A stretch of DNA of 64,000 nucleotides from Alligator mississippiensis. Taxonomy: Eukaryota > Chordata > Crocodylia > Alligatoridae. Within the stretch, counting starts at the first letter, position 1; each line of letters begins with the position of its first letter. The notes under the pieces were generated by a model. It ran no database searches. It was not told the DNA's origin and saw only the letters and a program-made list of their open reading frames with translations. The translations under genes were made by a program, and so were the position numbers. Below are positions 1-12,161 of this stretch, piece by piece. The DNA is taken from NCBI RefSeq assembly GCF_030867095.1, contig NC_081829.1, forward strand, positions 89,737,261-89,801,260, in the 5' to 3' direction.

Positions 1-1252
1 CACCTTCCTCCGAAGCACTATTGGCTATCGCTGGGTACAGGATACTGGACTCCATAGACCACACATCTGATTCAGCGTGGCAATTACTGTGTTCATCTTG
101 GAGTAGTGCCCAGAGACAGCTAAAAGGATCAGAACACCATTGTCAGACCCTGTACAAGCCTGTAGTAAGAGGTCAACCTTGCCCCACAGAGCTTGCAGTC
201 TTATACATTTATCACTTACATTCTCTTTCCTTTTAAAATATCTATGTCTGGGACTTCAAAGTAGATAACAGTACTCTGACTTTTTTTTTTTTTTGGCATT
301 TAGTTGTTGTCAGGAACCCTTACAGACTAATTATAGTGTTTTATAGTCAGTTTGGTTGCCTTCTATACCAGAACATACAGAAAGTGCTCAAGGCCTCACA
401 TTAAAGGGAAAAAAAAAGATGTTTAGAAACAAAACTGTAATAAATTATTCCAGTCTACTTAGCAGGGTTTATTATCTGTAAATCCATCGTTTCAATAATC
501 CATGCTAAATTATTTTAACAAATTGCTTTGTATTGCTCTGAGGGTAAGGGTAAAGTTATTTAATGATGTTTAGAAATGGCACATTTCAACATTTATGCAA
601 AATGTCAGTAATGCTGCTTTGTAAATGGAATTTAATTATGGTATGCAAAACCAGAGTATCCTTTAATCATACATTAGTGGTTCTTTCCACTTCCCCAGCT
701 GGGTCCTGTTCCGTCCTGCAGCAGTTCTAGCAGCTGTAATATGTATTTCACTGTGGAGTGTAATAAAGAAATGTAAACCTGAGCATTAGGAAAGTTAGAG
801 AATAAATGTTCATGACAGTAATTGCAACTTGCTCTTGCAGAATTGTCAAACACATATGAACTGCTCTCTTACTATGTAAAATTTGTCTATTTTGATCTTG
901 CATCTTGTGTTTGTTTCTGGGGCTTCTGAGCACTTGGTAAGAAGGTGTAGAATGAGCTGTGGTCTGGGGACAAAGGAGCAAAGTTAATCACGGAGCTGAA
1001 ACAGTCGTCCAAAATCCAAATCACAGCACTGCATACCACAATAGTTCTTTAAGAAAACCAATATGAAATCTCATGGGTTATAAAATAGCCTGGAGATACA
1101 GAATTTGCTTTTTCTGTTTTAGTAGTAGGCTTGTCACAATAGACAAATTATGCACAAGTGTATAAAGCAAACAACTCCTGTAGTATCAGATTTAGCCTGC
1201 CACATAGCGTTTGTGTATTCCAGGTGTTGACGTGTCTTGTTTTTTTTTTCAG
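1..1252 (+). other. HSPA12A: HSPA12A intron 1, 3' end (partial)
   Basis: AT-rich non-coding sequence ending in a T-rich tract and AG at 1241-1252, the acceptor for the exon at 1253. The first coding exon and promoter lie upstream of the window. A T-run (about 280-294) is present. No other feature was recognised. Confidence 0.8.
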
Positions 1253-1338
1253 ATGCAGTTTCCACATCTGCTTATTCATCCCCAGCTAAAAGTTTGGGAG
1301 ACCCAGGAATAACACCACTATCCCCATCACATATTGTG
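1253..1338 (+). CDS. HSPA12A: HSPA12A coding exon 2 (N-terminal region)
   Basis: HSPA12A is a distant HSP70 relative that keeps the actin/HSP70-like nucleotide-binding fold but has a divergent C-terminal part. It is best known from brain. This exon reads AVSTSAYSSPAKSLGDPG and then ITPLSPSHIV. It matches the serine/proline-rich, probably disordered N-terminus that precedes the ATPase fold in the mammalian protein. The acceptor is a T-tract plus AG and the donor is GTAAGA. The exon is 86 bp: two bases complete a codon begun in exon 1, followed by 28 codons, about residues 15-42 if exon 1 encodes 14 residues as in mammals. It joins in frame to the exon at 4865. The missing start codon must lie upstream. 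Confidence 0.93.
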
Positions 1339-4300
1339 GTAAGAAATATAATGTACAACATGTTGCTTATATATTGATATTATTTTCTCCTGCTTGTTCT
1401 TCCTGTAAGGAATAACGTTTCATGTTGTGGTAATGGACTGGGTGCTACAAAAGGTGTCTTTTCCTGCTCTCTGAGTTTCATTTATTTTCTGTTAATTGAA
1501 AATCTGTTCCCTTTGGAGTCTATGGCAAAACTTCCATTTTAGTTCAAAGGGGCCAGGAATTGATATGTTTGCGTTCTGAGCTCATAGAAAGGTGCTTTCA
1601 GCTCTTTTATTCTAAAGGTCAGGATTTTAGCATATGATAACTGGTAGATTGGAGGGTCAGGGAGGTGGAGTCTATCCCGCTCTTTCTCACTGATTTGCTG
1701 TCTGATCTTCAGTGTGATCCCTAAAATCCCAGTCCTTTATTAGAGTAGAAAGCTTCCCTGAAAAGTAGCGTTTCATATGCTTCCTCTGCATATTCAGGTC
1801 ATGTCTGCTTTAATGTAGGATAAAAATATCCTTCCATACACAGAGAATAAAAACAGTTCAAGTTTCCTTTGGGGAACATTTATTTTTATGAACTTCTAGA
1901 AACAAAGAAACGTTCCATCGAAGATGGACATAACTCTCACACTCGTCCCATTCACTTTGTCAGCGTACTCCGCCGCTGTGTACGTGAGTGCTGTGTATCT
2001 GTAGTGCACGCTGCATTTCTCGTGATAGAAAAACCTGGTGCTCAGAACACGACTGCCATTGCAGGAACCCTTTTCCTGGCTTCCCCCGGCTTTTCTCAAG
2101 GTCAGAGCTGCTCAACCTCCCACTCCAAGGCTTTTCATGTTTCTGCCTTCTTTCCTTTGAATTCTTCTTCATTTCCCACTGTTTTCACTTGCTCCAAGTC
2201 TCCTACAAGTTCCCTTTGCCTCTTCCTTCTTCGTACCTTCTTCCACACAGTTTATGTTTGGTTCGTGGTATCTCTAGGTGCACACGCACCTCTTTCCTTT
2301 GATCACATTCGTGGGAATTGGGTGGCAGTGGGGAAAGGGCTGAGGCACCCTCTTCCCGGCGGCAAGGCCCCCCAGATCTCATTGCAGTCCCACCTCTACC
2401 TTGTCGTCCTAACAGATCCCTCCACCATTCACTGTTGTGACATCTAACGCAGTAAACGGCATGCGGGCAGATAATTGCCAGTGGCTACTGCCAGCTCTGG
2501 GAGACAGAGTTAGGGTTGTATATTTAGATCTTTATTTCTTGGTTTTTAGCTGTTTGTATTTTGCTGAATTTAATGTGCTGGAAGTGAATGAAAAACCAAC
2601 CGGCCCCTTTAACTCTGTTTAACCATTATTTTTTTTTTTTTATTAGTGAATTATACATAAAGCCGTAATTCATTGAGCCAGTTGCCTTGCTTCTTGCAGT
2701 CAGCTCTGCACATCAGGAAATGTTGGTAAATTGAGAGGCTCACAGTACTCAAATGGGTAATGAATACATGAACGCTGCATATGCGGCAGTGTGTTTACTC
2801 TGACACTCTCAATGCAAGCTGTTTTGGAGTGCGGGGGAAGAAAAGACACGGACAAAAGGGGTCAGTATGAAAAATCATCTTTAAGTGACCAATTTGAGAT
2901 GCCTCGGAGGGGCCTGGTGTTCAGAGACTGGGTGCAGAGAACTTTCTGACAGCCAGCCCCCTTCAAGGAGTCTGCAGTTGTACACCCAAAGCTGCTAGTT
3001 ACTTTTAAAAACTCAGGACAAGAACTTCTGTGGCTGGTCACCTGCCAGGTTTTTTCATCTGAACAAAATACCCAAATGTCTCTTTCAGGTGTTATAAAAC
3101 CATGGCCTATGTCTGTAAAGCATTGTGATATCCCTGCAAGAAGGCACTCAGAAGTGCAGAGTTTGTACATGTATTATGCAGGCATTATTTGCAGCTGGAT
3201 AGTTAAGGCCGAGTGAAGTTTTGTACTTGACAGGGATGTACGACACCATGTACGTGGTGCACGTCTCAATTCTTGGGTAAATTATGAAGCCCTTTGGCGA
3301 GCAGTGACACCACAGAGTAAAATAGTATCACGCCCCTCACTTGCACTCTGTTCACCGTTACATCTCTGCTGGGATTGACTGAATCATCCCAACCCCTAAA
3401 CAACTTCAAATACCAGCTGCCTTTTAAAAATTAAAAAAAACCCCAAAACTGTCATGAAAATATTTCTTTCCTTTCCCAGCCAAAAGTCTGGAATAGGTAA
3501 AATTCAGTCTCATGCCAGTAATAAGTTAAAGTCCTGCTATTTCATAATTTCACAGAGCTGGGAATGAGTGTTGTCTTGTGTATTCCTATAAGAAAAGTGC
3601 CTCCAGGTTTTCCTGTCGGGTCCTCAGCACTTGCATCTTTCTACATTTAATGTTGTTTTAAAAGGTTTTTGAGCGAGCTGTTAAAAATTCTCTCTCCTCT
3701 GATTCCTGTCAGATTGTAATTTGAATTAGTACCCATACAGTTTGAGGAAAATGCTAGAGCATTTCTAAAATGCATTATTTTTTGGAATGAGGTATGTAGT
3801 AAAAGCTTTGTCATCATCTCTGGGGGCCAACCTGTGTAATTTACCCCTAGGTTTTGAATGGTGTTACCAATTATGCTAGTATAAGAAGACAAGAGGGGCC
3901 ATACTGGGTCGGACAAATGGTCCACCTAGCCCAGTATTTGGTCTTCAAGAGTGGCAGGGGGAAAGCATTGAACCAAGAGTGGCAGAAGTGGATGCTACAG
4001 GGGGAAAGCATTGAACTGGATATCTCTAGAGTGATCGATCACCTATTCAGTACCCTCCCTAGTATCCACCGTTTATTTAGCCAGAGGAAACATCTCCAAA
4101 CATTCAGTTAAATAGCCATTAATACGTCTATCATCTGTGAATATATTCAGTCCCTTTTTGAACCTGGCTATGCTGTCTGCCTCCACTACATCCTGTGGCA
4201 ATGAATTCTGCAAGTTGAACTATGCGTTGTGTGAAAAAAGTACTTTCTCTTGTTCGTTTTAAATCTGTCACCTACTAATTTCAGCAGGGGCGTGGTGCGG

Positions 4301-4864
4301 GGGTGCTAATTCTGTGGGACATGTTGAACAACAGCTCCTGGTTCACTCGGTCCACACCCTTCACGATTTTATAGACCTCTGTCATATCCCCCCTTAGCCT
4401 TCTTTCCAAACTGAAGAGTCCTAGTCTTTAATTTCTCTTAGTAGGCAACTGCTCCAGGCCCCTGAATATTTTGTAGCTTGCCATTTGTTGCCCACACACA
4501 CAGAAATAATGTTTTCAGGTATTACATTTATAAAGGATCAGTCACTAGCCATGCAGATCATATTTCTTTCCTGCAACAAATGAGAAAGCAATTCCCCTTC
4601 ATTTGGATGTGTGTACAAGATACCAGAACTGAACATTAATTTGCCTGTACATTGGATTTCCATGTCCATTAACCAAAACAAGCGATAGATATTTGAGAAT
4701 GAGTCGTTTCAATCAGGAGCATGATTCTGGGGAGGTATGATTTTCTGTAGGAGATGGCCGAATGCCATACTGCAGCAGTACCAAGCCACTGAAAGATGAG
4801 GGAAATTCTTGTTCCTTCTCTGAACAGTGACTCAAAATCTGTTCTCTTCCTGTTATCTTAACAG
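1339..4864 (+). other. HSPA12A: HSPA12A intron 2
   Basis: Non-coding. It holds a degenerate old dispersed repeat around 2870-3070 and an L3/CR1-like LINE fragment in antisense at 3880-4490. A 192-codon open frame at 1869-2447 shows no domain or homology I can recognise. Two other stretches, 1339-2860 and 4500-4860, show nothing else. Confidence 0.85.
3880..4491 (-). mobile_element. L3/CR1-like LINE fragment, antisense
   Basis: The stretch reads like the antisense of a common sauropsid CR1-superfamily repeat. It begins with the phrase for 'gccatactgggtcggac', continues through a 'tttgaacctggctatgctgt' block and ends at 'catatcccccc' and 'gaagagtcctagtctt'. A short internal duplication (gggggaaagcattgaac twice, near 3957 and 3999) breaks the usual sequence. 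The reading frame is decayed. Assignment is from remembered family phrases, so the exact subfamily is open. Confidence 0.65.
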
Positions 4865-4992
4865 AAAGACCCTGACGCGAATGAGGCTGAGGAGCAATCA
4901 TTTCTTGTTGTTGTGGCTATTGATTTTGGCACGACATCCAGTGGCTACGCCTACAGCTTCACCAAGGAGCCAGAATGCATTCATGTAATGAG
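4865..4992 (+). CDS. HSPA12A: HSPA12A coding exon 3 (phosphate-1 loop of ATPase fold)
   Basis: Translates as [17 protein letters not shown], then [15 protein letters not shown] and [11 protein letters not shown]. The segment [15 protein letters not shown] is the phosphate-1 motif of the HSP70/actin/sugar-kinase nucleotide-binding fold, which contacts the ATP phosphates. The linker before it is the least conserved part compared with mammals. The exon is 128 bp, 42 codons plus two bases of a split arginine codon, about residues 43-85. The acceptor is CTTAACAG and the donor GTAAGG. The downstream partner is 8.8 kb away at 13785. Confidence 0.96.
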
Positions 4993-7900
4993 GTAAGGGC
5001 TGCATTGCAGCATTTAGCTGAGGGACACTGTATATATAATCTGCAGTTGCTACACTTGATTTCAGCATGGGTTTGGAGTGGCTGGGTTTGTACACAGCTG
5101 ACACAGTCGAAACCCCTTTTCTACCGTAAATTTGTCTTCCGCGTCTTATCGTATTTGAGTTGCTTTGATAATAAACATAAGCATGCTTTGCTTTGTTATT
5201 GCTGTTTGTGAAATACTGCAGATTAAATGAGGAATCTGCTCAGTGAGTATTCAGACGCATGCAGAGAGCAGTGGTAATTACAGAGGCCCGGACTTTCATA
5301 GCTACAGGAATAAAAGGGGGAATACACAATTATAATAAACTTAATATGAGATTAATGGGGAAAAGAGATGGAAGAATAATGGTGATAACTAATAGGGATG
5401 TCCTCAAATCCCCAATGTATCCCTCATATCCAAAGCAGTTGTTTTCAGGTACAGTGTCAGGGATTCCCCAGTACCATGCGAGCCTGTGGTAATCCTGCAA
5501 AGCTAGCAGTTCATCTGGAACAGGACAAAGGAGTTAGACCTTTGCCATCTAATGCTGCATTCCTAAACTCGGTAATTTAGGCATCTAAAATGGTCAGTAA
5601 TTTAAATTATACCCGCATTCAGTTTTGCACACAACATTTTTGTTTGGGTTTTTTTGTGCTGAGAAACTGATGATTCAGAACCAGAGAGCAGTGTTTGATT
5701 CTGTCTGTTGAAGCTTTTTACATTTGAATTTGCTAAAACCCCAGGTACCATAATGCTGGGGTGGGGTAGTGAAGCAAGCAGAGTCTAGAAATATGAAAAT
5801 GCAGGTTGAATGCACAGCCTTACTTCTGTCCCTGCCACGTGTGCAATGTCATGCAGTTCTCAGTAATGCAGGTGCATAGTATTTCTTAACCAAGAGAGTG
5901 CAATATAATATTTCATGTTAAATTTGATTCATCTAAATCTAATGATGGTACTAGAAGTATAAAGATTATGGTGATGGCTATGCAAAAGGAAAAGTGCACA
6001 GAAAAAGTGTGGGGGGGGTTATTATTATTATTTCCTATAACCCCAAATTGACTTAATTTTTTCCCCCGGTAGTCTTAGTAAGATTAACGGCATTCTTGGG
6101 TAGAGATTAAAACTATGGGAAATTTCAACCACAGAAATGAACGTGTTGGGAAGTAAAGTGCATGTGAAAAGCTTAACTTACAGGAGTAGCTCTTAGCACA
6201 ATTGCTGTGATAGCATTAGGCAACTTGCTATTCATCCTTCTGTGTGGTTGCGAATTAGAGAAGAAAAGCCCAACTTGCCATTAGCCAAATGTGACGTACT
6301 GTAATTCTTCAAAGCAAAGAAACCAGCTGAATATAACTATTCAGATATCTACAGACAATGGCAGTTGCGCTGTCAACTTGTGTGGTCATCTTGTATAAAA
6401 CTGCAAGGGATTTCAGAGTGGTTTGACACAAAGGGGTAACACTGGATAAAATGTAAAGGGAAGGATATTGTGAGATTGCAATCAGCCAGATTACAGTTAC
6501 AAAAGTATTATTGGAAAGTATATTGTGGGGACTTTGTGAGTTTAATAGCCCTGCTCCAAGTCTTTATTCCCCAACCATGAATGGTCCTACTAGAAATCCC
6601 ACTGCACAATTCATAAAAAAGCTACCTTCTGCCAGCAGCCAGAGGTAGTTAGATGCTGAGCATCTCAGCTGGGTAATGGAGGCATGCAGAATCAGGCTCA
6701 TATGTAGCAGCTAGCCTCCAAATTCAGTTTTGACCATAAATTACTTTACCATGGGAAAATAAAAATAATTGAAATTTTAAACTAGAAATTTTGGATTAAA
6801 TAGTACTGGGAAAAGGAAAAGGCAGCCCTGAGGCTGCACCTTAATGATCCCTAATTATGCCAAGTACAGTGCCATTCTTATCAGGTCTCGGCATGTTTAG
6901 TGATATTTCTTGCGTACCATGGAGATTGTAGCTAGGATTTGGTATCTGGCTGTTTGGGCTCCAGTTTTGACTTGCTTTATTATGGGTCCTGATTCTGCAG
7001 TTGGATCCATAACTCGTGCTTGTATAGAAGCTAATTCAAAACCTAGGGCTCCTTTCAACTCTAAGAGGATGTTATGGCAAGGTTCAGAAATTAAAAAGTA
7101 GATGCTGTACAACTAATGGAGAAGATGCTCCAGATCCTAAATATCACTTTGCCACCATTTGCTCAAGAATTATTTTATGACTATGGAAACATGGTAATAT
7201 TTTCACATCTGTTTAGACATTACATAAGATGCTTCTGCGAGACGAGAAGCATGGCTTCTTTCTTTCTTTCTTTCCGGAAAGAGAGAATTTAAAAGTTTGT
7301 CAAATGGGAAGGACAAAATGTGCAGGAAAAATCAATGTTGTATTCAGATTTCAAACTTAGTATTACAATCATTTTTGTATTAATATTGTAATATTAGCAT
7401 TGCAAGTTTAATAACAAGAATGCTTTAAAAATACTAACTGTGTTTTCAAGTATGAAGTTGTGTTCAGGAAACACATAAAATATGTTTCTGGCAATGAACA
7501 CCGCCAAAGACTTGGACTTGGATTGTGCTAATTATTACAGAGAATTATTTCATGATCTTGTTCCAACCATAATGGAGTCATGCTTTCTTGAAGTTAAAAG
7601 AAAATGAGTTGTAAATTTAAAAGCTTCAAAAGTTTGAGAGCCAGTAGCTCAGAAGGCATTAAGAAGTTCAAATATTTATATAGTTAGGGTTACATGTACG
7701 ATAATTTACAAATATTTAAGCAAAGGAAATGTCACTTCCAACTGGACCATTCTTGAGTGTGTTTACATAAAAATGAAACATGCCAGTGAGACCTTATCTG
7801 TCTTGCTTGCTAAGAGTTTTTTACCCTTTTCCTGTTGAACATTGATCCTTTTCAGACATTTGGATTTCTGGCTAACTTTTGACAAAGCTGCTTTTCTGCA

Positions 7901-8117
7901 AAATGATTCAAAGTAGTTTATTCTGACTTTCAGTTAATGAGCCCTACTCTTGTGCTGGGGCAGAACACAAGCCTTCAGTGATATAGACTGGGCTGTTGAA
8001 TCATCAGTGTTATGGCTGTATGCATGGAAAATGTAATTTAGAGGCAAACCAGATATTTTCTACTGTGCCTGTTTGTTTACTATGAAGCCCAGGATTTATT
8101 AACAGAGAGATGCTTTT

Positions 8118-8245
8118 AAAATTATTTTTGGCACTTAAAATGCTCTAAGCATGTGCTTAACTTTATGAATGGTTCTACTGAATTCAGTGGGACTGAGTCA
8201 TATGTTTGGAGCTGAGTATGTGCTTAAGTGCTTCTCTAAATCAGT
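8118..8245. repeat. Palindromic old dispersed repeat (MITE-like)
   Basis: The left half has 'taagcatgtgcttaacttta', the centre has 'attcagtgggactgagtcat', and the right half has 'gagtatgtgcttaagtgctt'. The two halves are approximate reverse complements, as in the widespread sauropsid repeat built around 'gcatgtgcttaa'. It looks like a decayed palindromic MITE. Confidence 0.55.
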
Positions 8246-9215
8246 GACAACTGTCATTTACTTTGATTGCACTGTTTTAGTTCCAATTTTATCCATTACA
8301 GTAGTTCATGCTTTTGAACCCACTGGTGTCTCTGTAACAATATATGTAAACTCTTCATTGCAAGTTCTTTTCACAACCAAATGAACACCGCTTCCTGAAA
8401 ATATTTAAACTCCAATATTTATGCAAGCATCCTGTTCATGGTGGCAGGGATGCTTTAATAAAGCGAAGAAATGTTGGGACCATTCAGGAATGCAGTGCCA
8501 CACTGAAGAGCTAGTTAGTAACTTCTCCATTCAGGGCAAACCAGATGTATTTAAACTACTCTTCAAATCTTCTGGGGATTTGCAGTTATTTACATGAGGC
8601 TGTAAATGTTTAGGCTGCTAGTTAAACAAGCAGAGTATTTTGCAGAAGCTCATACAAAAATGCCCTGAAATCTGTGTACAGTTGTGAAACATAGGAAGGG
8701 CATGTTCTTCCCGCGCTCCCATAGCTGGAGCTCCCATCAGCATCTGTAAATTTCCACTCGCAGAAGGAGGGGAAAATGCTTTCTTGCCTCCAAGTGTTTA
8801 TGTAGGCAGCAACACAAAGGGATGAATATAGCAGATGCTAGCACACCTGGGCTCCCGGGGGAGTTTGCACTGTGGTTCCTGATGCGTGCTAAAGACTGCA
8901 CTGCTGTGCTTTCATCGTTGTGGTTACCCCTGCTAGCTAGATCAAGCTAGCGCAGGTCTGCTGGCACATCCTATGCTCGCCTTTCCTCTTGCTTTTCACA
9001 ATGTGCTGCTGTCACTGCAGTTTCTGATATGCTTCCCTTTTCTTCTTCTCTCTTGTCTTCCTCTTAAAGTATTCCAACTGTATTAGATGACCCCATGGCC
9101 TCTGTGTCTTGGAGAGAAAAGGCAATCCCGTGACCCCATGGACCCCCTGTTCTCCCTCTTCACACCAGGCCCCCATCCTGCCCCTTTGTCTGTTGCTGTC
9201 ACTCATCGTGTAGAG

Positions 9216-9631
9216 CAGAGGTCAAACATGCAGCCCACAGACTGGATCCAGCCCATGGGTTTTGGACCGACCCTGCACACTGCAGGTGATGTGTGGAGCT
9301 GGTCTGGCACATGAGCTGAACCTGGTGCCATGTGCTACGCATGGCATGGGGTCGTTTCAGGGCACATGCTGCATGTGGCACCTGTGCCAACCAACCTTGT
9401 GTGCTGACTCCAGGGCTAGTCTGGATTGGACCATGCTGGAGCCAGCGCATGGGCAGCGCAAGCCCTGGAGAGGGGCCAGTGCATGCTGTATGCTGCACAG
9501 AGGGCCAGCATGCGGGGTGTGCCGCATACAGTGCCGTGCCAGAACAGCCCTGCACACTGGCTGTGGCACGAGTCGATCCAGCCCAGAGGCCCTCAACCAG
9601 CCTGTGGGTCTGAATGAGTTCGACCCCCCTG
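9216..9631. mobile_element. Non-autonomous hAT-like element
   Basis: It starts 'cagaggtcaaacatgcagcc' and ends in the approximate reverse complement: the last bases, read on the minus strand, give 'caggggggtcgaactcat'. The interior is GC-rich with 'actggatccagccc'-type phrases shared with the next elements. No convincing target-site duplication was found, so the ends may be worn. Open frames inside on both strands are compositional. Confidence 0.65.
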
Positions 9632-9677
9632 ACTCTATTGTAATCAGTTGAATTACACCAGTTTATATCAGCCTAAG

Positions 9678-10013
9678 CAGAGGTGTCAAACTCACCTGGG
9701 GCCCCAGGCCAGATCCAGATCACGGGGGCTTCCTGCAGGCTGGATCCAGCTTTGGACATGAGGACTGCTACAGTGGGACTGCTGCAGTGGTCACTGCAGC
9801 AGCAGCAAGGGGTTTAGCCATGGTAGTGAGGGATCTAGGGGAGCAAGTACAAGAGCAGGAGCATCGAGCCAGGCTTGCCATTGTTGGTGATGCCCATCAG
9901 GGCCAAAGGGCCCTGGATTCTGCAGCGGGCAACACCCCACAGCTTGTGGCGTCCACTGATAGCTCAGCAGGCTGGATAGAGAAACTCCATGGGCCACACG
10001 TTTGATATTCTTG
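9678..10013. mobile_element. Non-autonomous hAT element with 8-bp target-site duplication
   Basis: A 336-bp element. The left end is 'cagaggtgtcaaactcacc' and the right end is the inverse of 'caagaatatcaaacgtgtgg'. It is flanked by agcctaag (9670-9677) and agcttaag (10014-10021), which match at 7 of 8 bases. Terminal CA..TG, imperfect inverted termini and an 8-bp duplication are typical of hAT transposons. There is no transposase. Confidence 0.8.
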
Positions 10014-10139
10014 AGCTTAAGATCCAGCCCCTTAGGCTTAAATTAAAGTGACATTGCTGCAATGACCTTGTGTATGGTTGGGTCCCGATCTGCTCTCGTG
10101 GTACCAAGGGGCGTTTCATGTGCACAGGTGAAATAATAC

Positions 10140-10300
10140 TGCCTTGCACTTACATGAGATGTTTTATTTATAGATCTCCAAGCATGCTATATAGAAAGGG
10201 GGGCATTATTACCTTTGTTTTGCAGGTAGGATGACTTAAAGGAAAAAAAGAATAAATTACAGGCCCCAAGAGTTTGAAATCCTGTCCCCGTGGAAGCTGC
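10140..10300. repeat. Possible old SINE fragment (MIR/CORE-like)
   Basis: The sequence around 'gatctccaagcatgctat', a 'ggggggcattattac' block and 'gcaggtaggatgacttaaag' resembles the decayed tail of tRNA-derived amniote SINEs (calls of the type 'aaagcactttac ... cattatccccattttac'). It is heavily diverged and the boundaries are guesses. Confidence 0.3.
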
Positions 10301-10389
10301 TGACAAACTCGTCATTGACTGCACTGAAACTAGGATTTCACTTAGCAGTTAAGAGTAAAATACAAGTAGCCTGACTCAGTCTGCTAGAC

Positions 10390-10742
10390 TAAGGTACTCA
10401 ACCTTTTTTTGCCTGGTCGGCTGGCTGGGCAGTTCCCAGTCCAGCTGCAGGCTGGATCCATCTGGTGGCCCCAATCCGGTGGGACCCCATTCAACTACAT
10501 GGAGGGGGACTGGAGCAGCCTGGATCCAATTCAGCCGTGCAGGGGGATGGGGTATGACCCAGCTCCAGTCTGGCTTTTCAGGGAGAGGGGGAATGGGAAT
10601 TTGGCAGCAGGAGAGGGTGGCTGTACTAATGGCCACTTCTCCCCCATCGCCAAATTTCCCAGCCCATGAGGAGCCCCACAGGCCAGATGCCATGGCTTCA
10701 TAGGCTGCATTTGGCCCACGGGCCAGAAGTTGGACACCCCTG
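10390..10742. mobile_element. Non-autonomous hAT element with 8-bp target-site duplication
   Basis: A 353-bp element. The left end is 'taaggtactcaacctttttt'. The right end, read inverted, is 'caggggtgtccaacttctgg'. It is flanked by tgctagac (10382-10389) and tgctagat (10743-10750), 7 of 8 identical. The interior is GC-rich and resembles the neighbour at 9678 in style ('ggctggatcc'). No transposase frame. Confidence 0.8.
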
Positions 10743-10750
10743 TGCTAGAT

Positions 10751-11010
10751 CATGGGTTGGCAGTCTACGGCCCAAGGGCCAGATTTGGCTTGCGGAGGCA
10801 TTGGATCTGGCCTGTGAAACCAGGGGGGCTTTAGGGCCAGGGGTCTTTGCCTGTGCTGTGGCCAAGTGGTGGGCAGCTTCGCTGGCGCTGTGCTGGGGAG
10901 AAGCAGAGGCAGCGGGTAGGTCCCAGCAGCAGCCCACCTCAGACCCACGCTGTGGCGTTCTGATCTGCCTCCAGGAAATGTTAACAACTGCCGCAGTAGA
11001 CCGCAGCTTC
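10751..11010. mobile_element. Partial hAT-like repeat
   Basis: It begins directly after the previous element's duplication with 'catgggttggcagtctacgg' and 'cccaagggccagatttggc', wording typical of one end of MER5/Charlie-like hAT repeats. No matching opposite end is visible, so it looks truncated or interrupted. Confidence 0.5.
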
Positions 11011-11039
11011 CTCTCCAAAGAATAGCTGCTTCTGATTAG

Positions 11040-11110
11040 AGAGAGAGGCAGAAATTTCCAAAGGAGCTACTAGAAACTGGGCATCTAAACCCCCTAGGTA
11101 GTTTTGAAAA
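11040..11110. repeat. Fragment of old sauropsid dispersed repeat
   Basis: The run 'gaaatttccaaaggagctac' followed by 'gcatctaaaccccctaggta' and 'gttttgaaaacttcagc' matches the style of a very common old repeat seen again in the HSPA12A 3' UTR and intron 6. It is short and decayed. Confidence 0.4.
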
Positions 11111-12132
11111 CTTCAGCAGTAATATTGGCCACCAGTCTGTTGTGTTGCCAGATTAGCTGCAGCTTAAATGTATATATTTCAGAAAGAGCCATCATTCACC
11201 TGGCCGGAGCGAAAAATAAGCAGGTGTTGTCATTATCCTGCTTTGCCCATTATCCTAAGTTCAGCTTCTATTAACAGAACTTCCCACAGATGAGTCAGAA
11301 TGACTCATTAAGGATTCCTGATCAAAATGATGTCATTCCCCTCTCACTGAATTTGCAGCTGGTGTTCAGGACTTAACGTTTTGGTTGAATAAGCCCTGTT
11401 TTCTGTTCATCTGCTACACAGTGCACTACCTGTTCTGTTCCCAGGGGCATGGAGTTGAATACCCACCATACCTCTGCTCAAAGGTTTTGAAGCTAGCCAG
11501 ATAAACCCCAGGTGGCAAATCAGAAATGATAAATGAAAAATCAGAGTAAGTCCATTAAGGTTTGCTGTCATTCATTGTTTTCCAGTGCCAGAGCTGATCA
11601 GCAGAGTGGCAGGTCAAATGGGTTGAGCAGTCTTCCCTAACAGATGCAGATAGAAAGCCTTCCATTGCCCCTAGAAAGTCTTTCTTTCAAAACTGAGGGT
11701 GTCCCTTGAACATCGTAGTATACTGACATGCATTTGATGTTTCTCTGTGTGTAATGATACTGGTTTTGCCTGTACTGCTTAGAAAATGATGCTTCAACAG
11801 GAAATGGTCTGTGTGGTGTATTTTTTTTTAATGTTGGCTATCAAAATAATAAGTTATTTCCCCAAGGACAGTACTGTAGTTGGTATAAAATATACCACAG
11901 GTAAAAACAAAGCAGTGTGTGCACATGCATATATGGTATATCTTGGAAGATGCATAGTCTAACCATGGAGCTTACTTTCTGAAGAGATTTTGAGCATGAG
12001 ACTCCCAAAATACAATTCCCTTACTGGCATTTCCATTGCAAAATTGTTGGCACTCAATTTTGCACCAAATGGTTGAATTTTTCTATTATGGGAGAGGGAC
12101 AGCTCTAAGTGTGATACAGCTTCTTTGTTGTT

Positions 12133-12161
12133 GGTGTGTGCGTGTGTGCCCCCCCCCCCCC
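12133..12161. repeat. (TG)n followed by poly-C tract
   Basis: A short imperfect TG repeat runs straight into 13 consecutive C (12149-12161). Simple sequence. Confidence 0.85.

Noticed and set aside
1869..2447. 192-codon open frame on the plus strand in intron 2
   Set aside because: No recognisable domain, no splice or homology support, and sequence typical of chance frames in introns.
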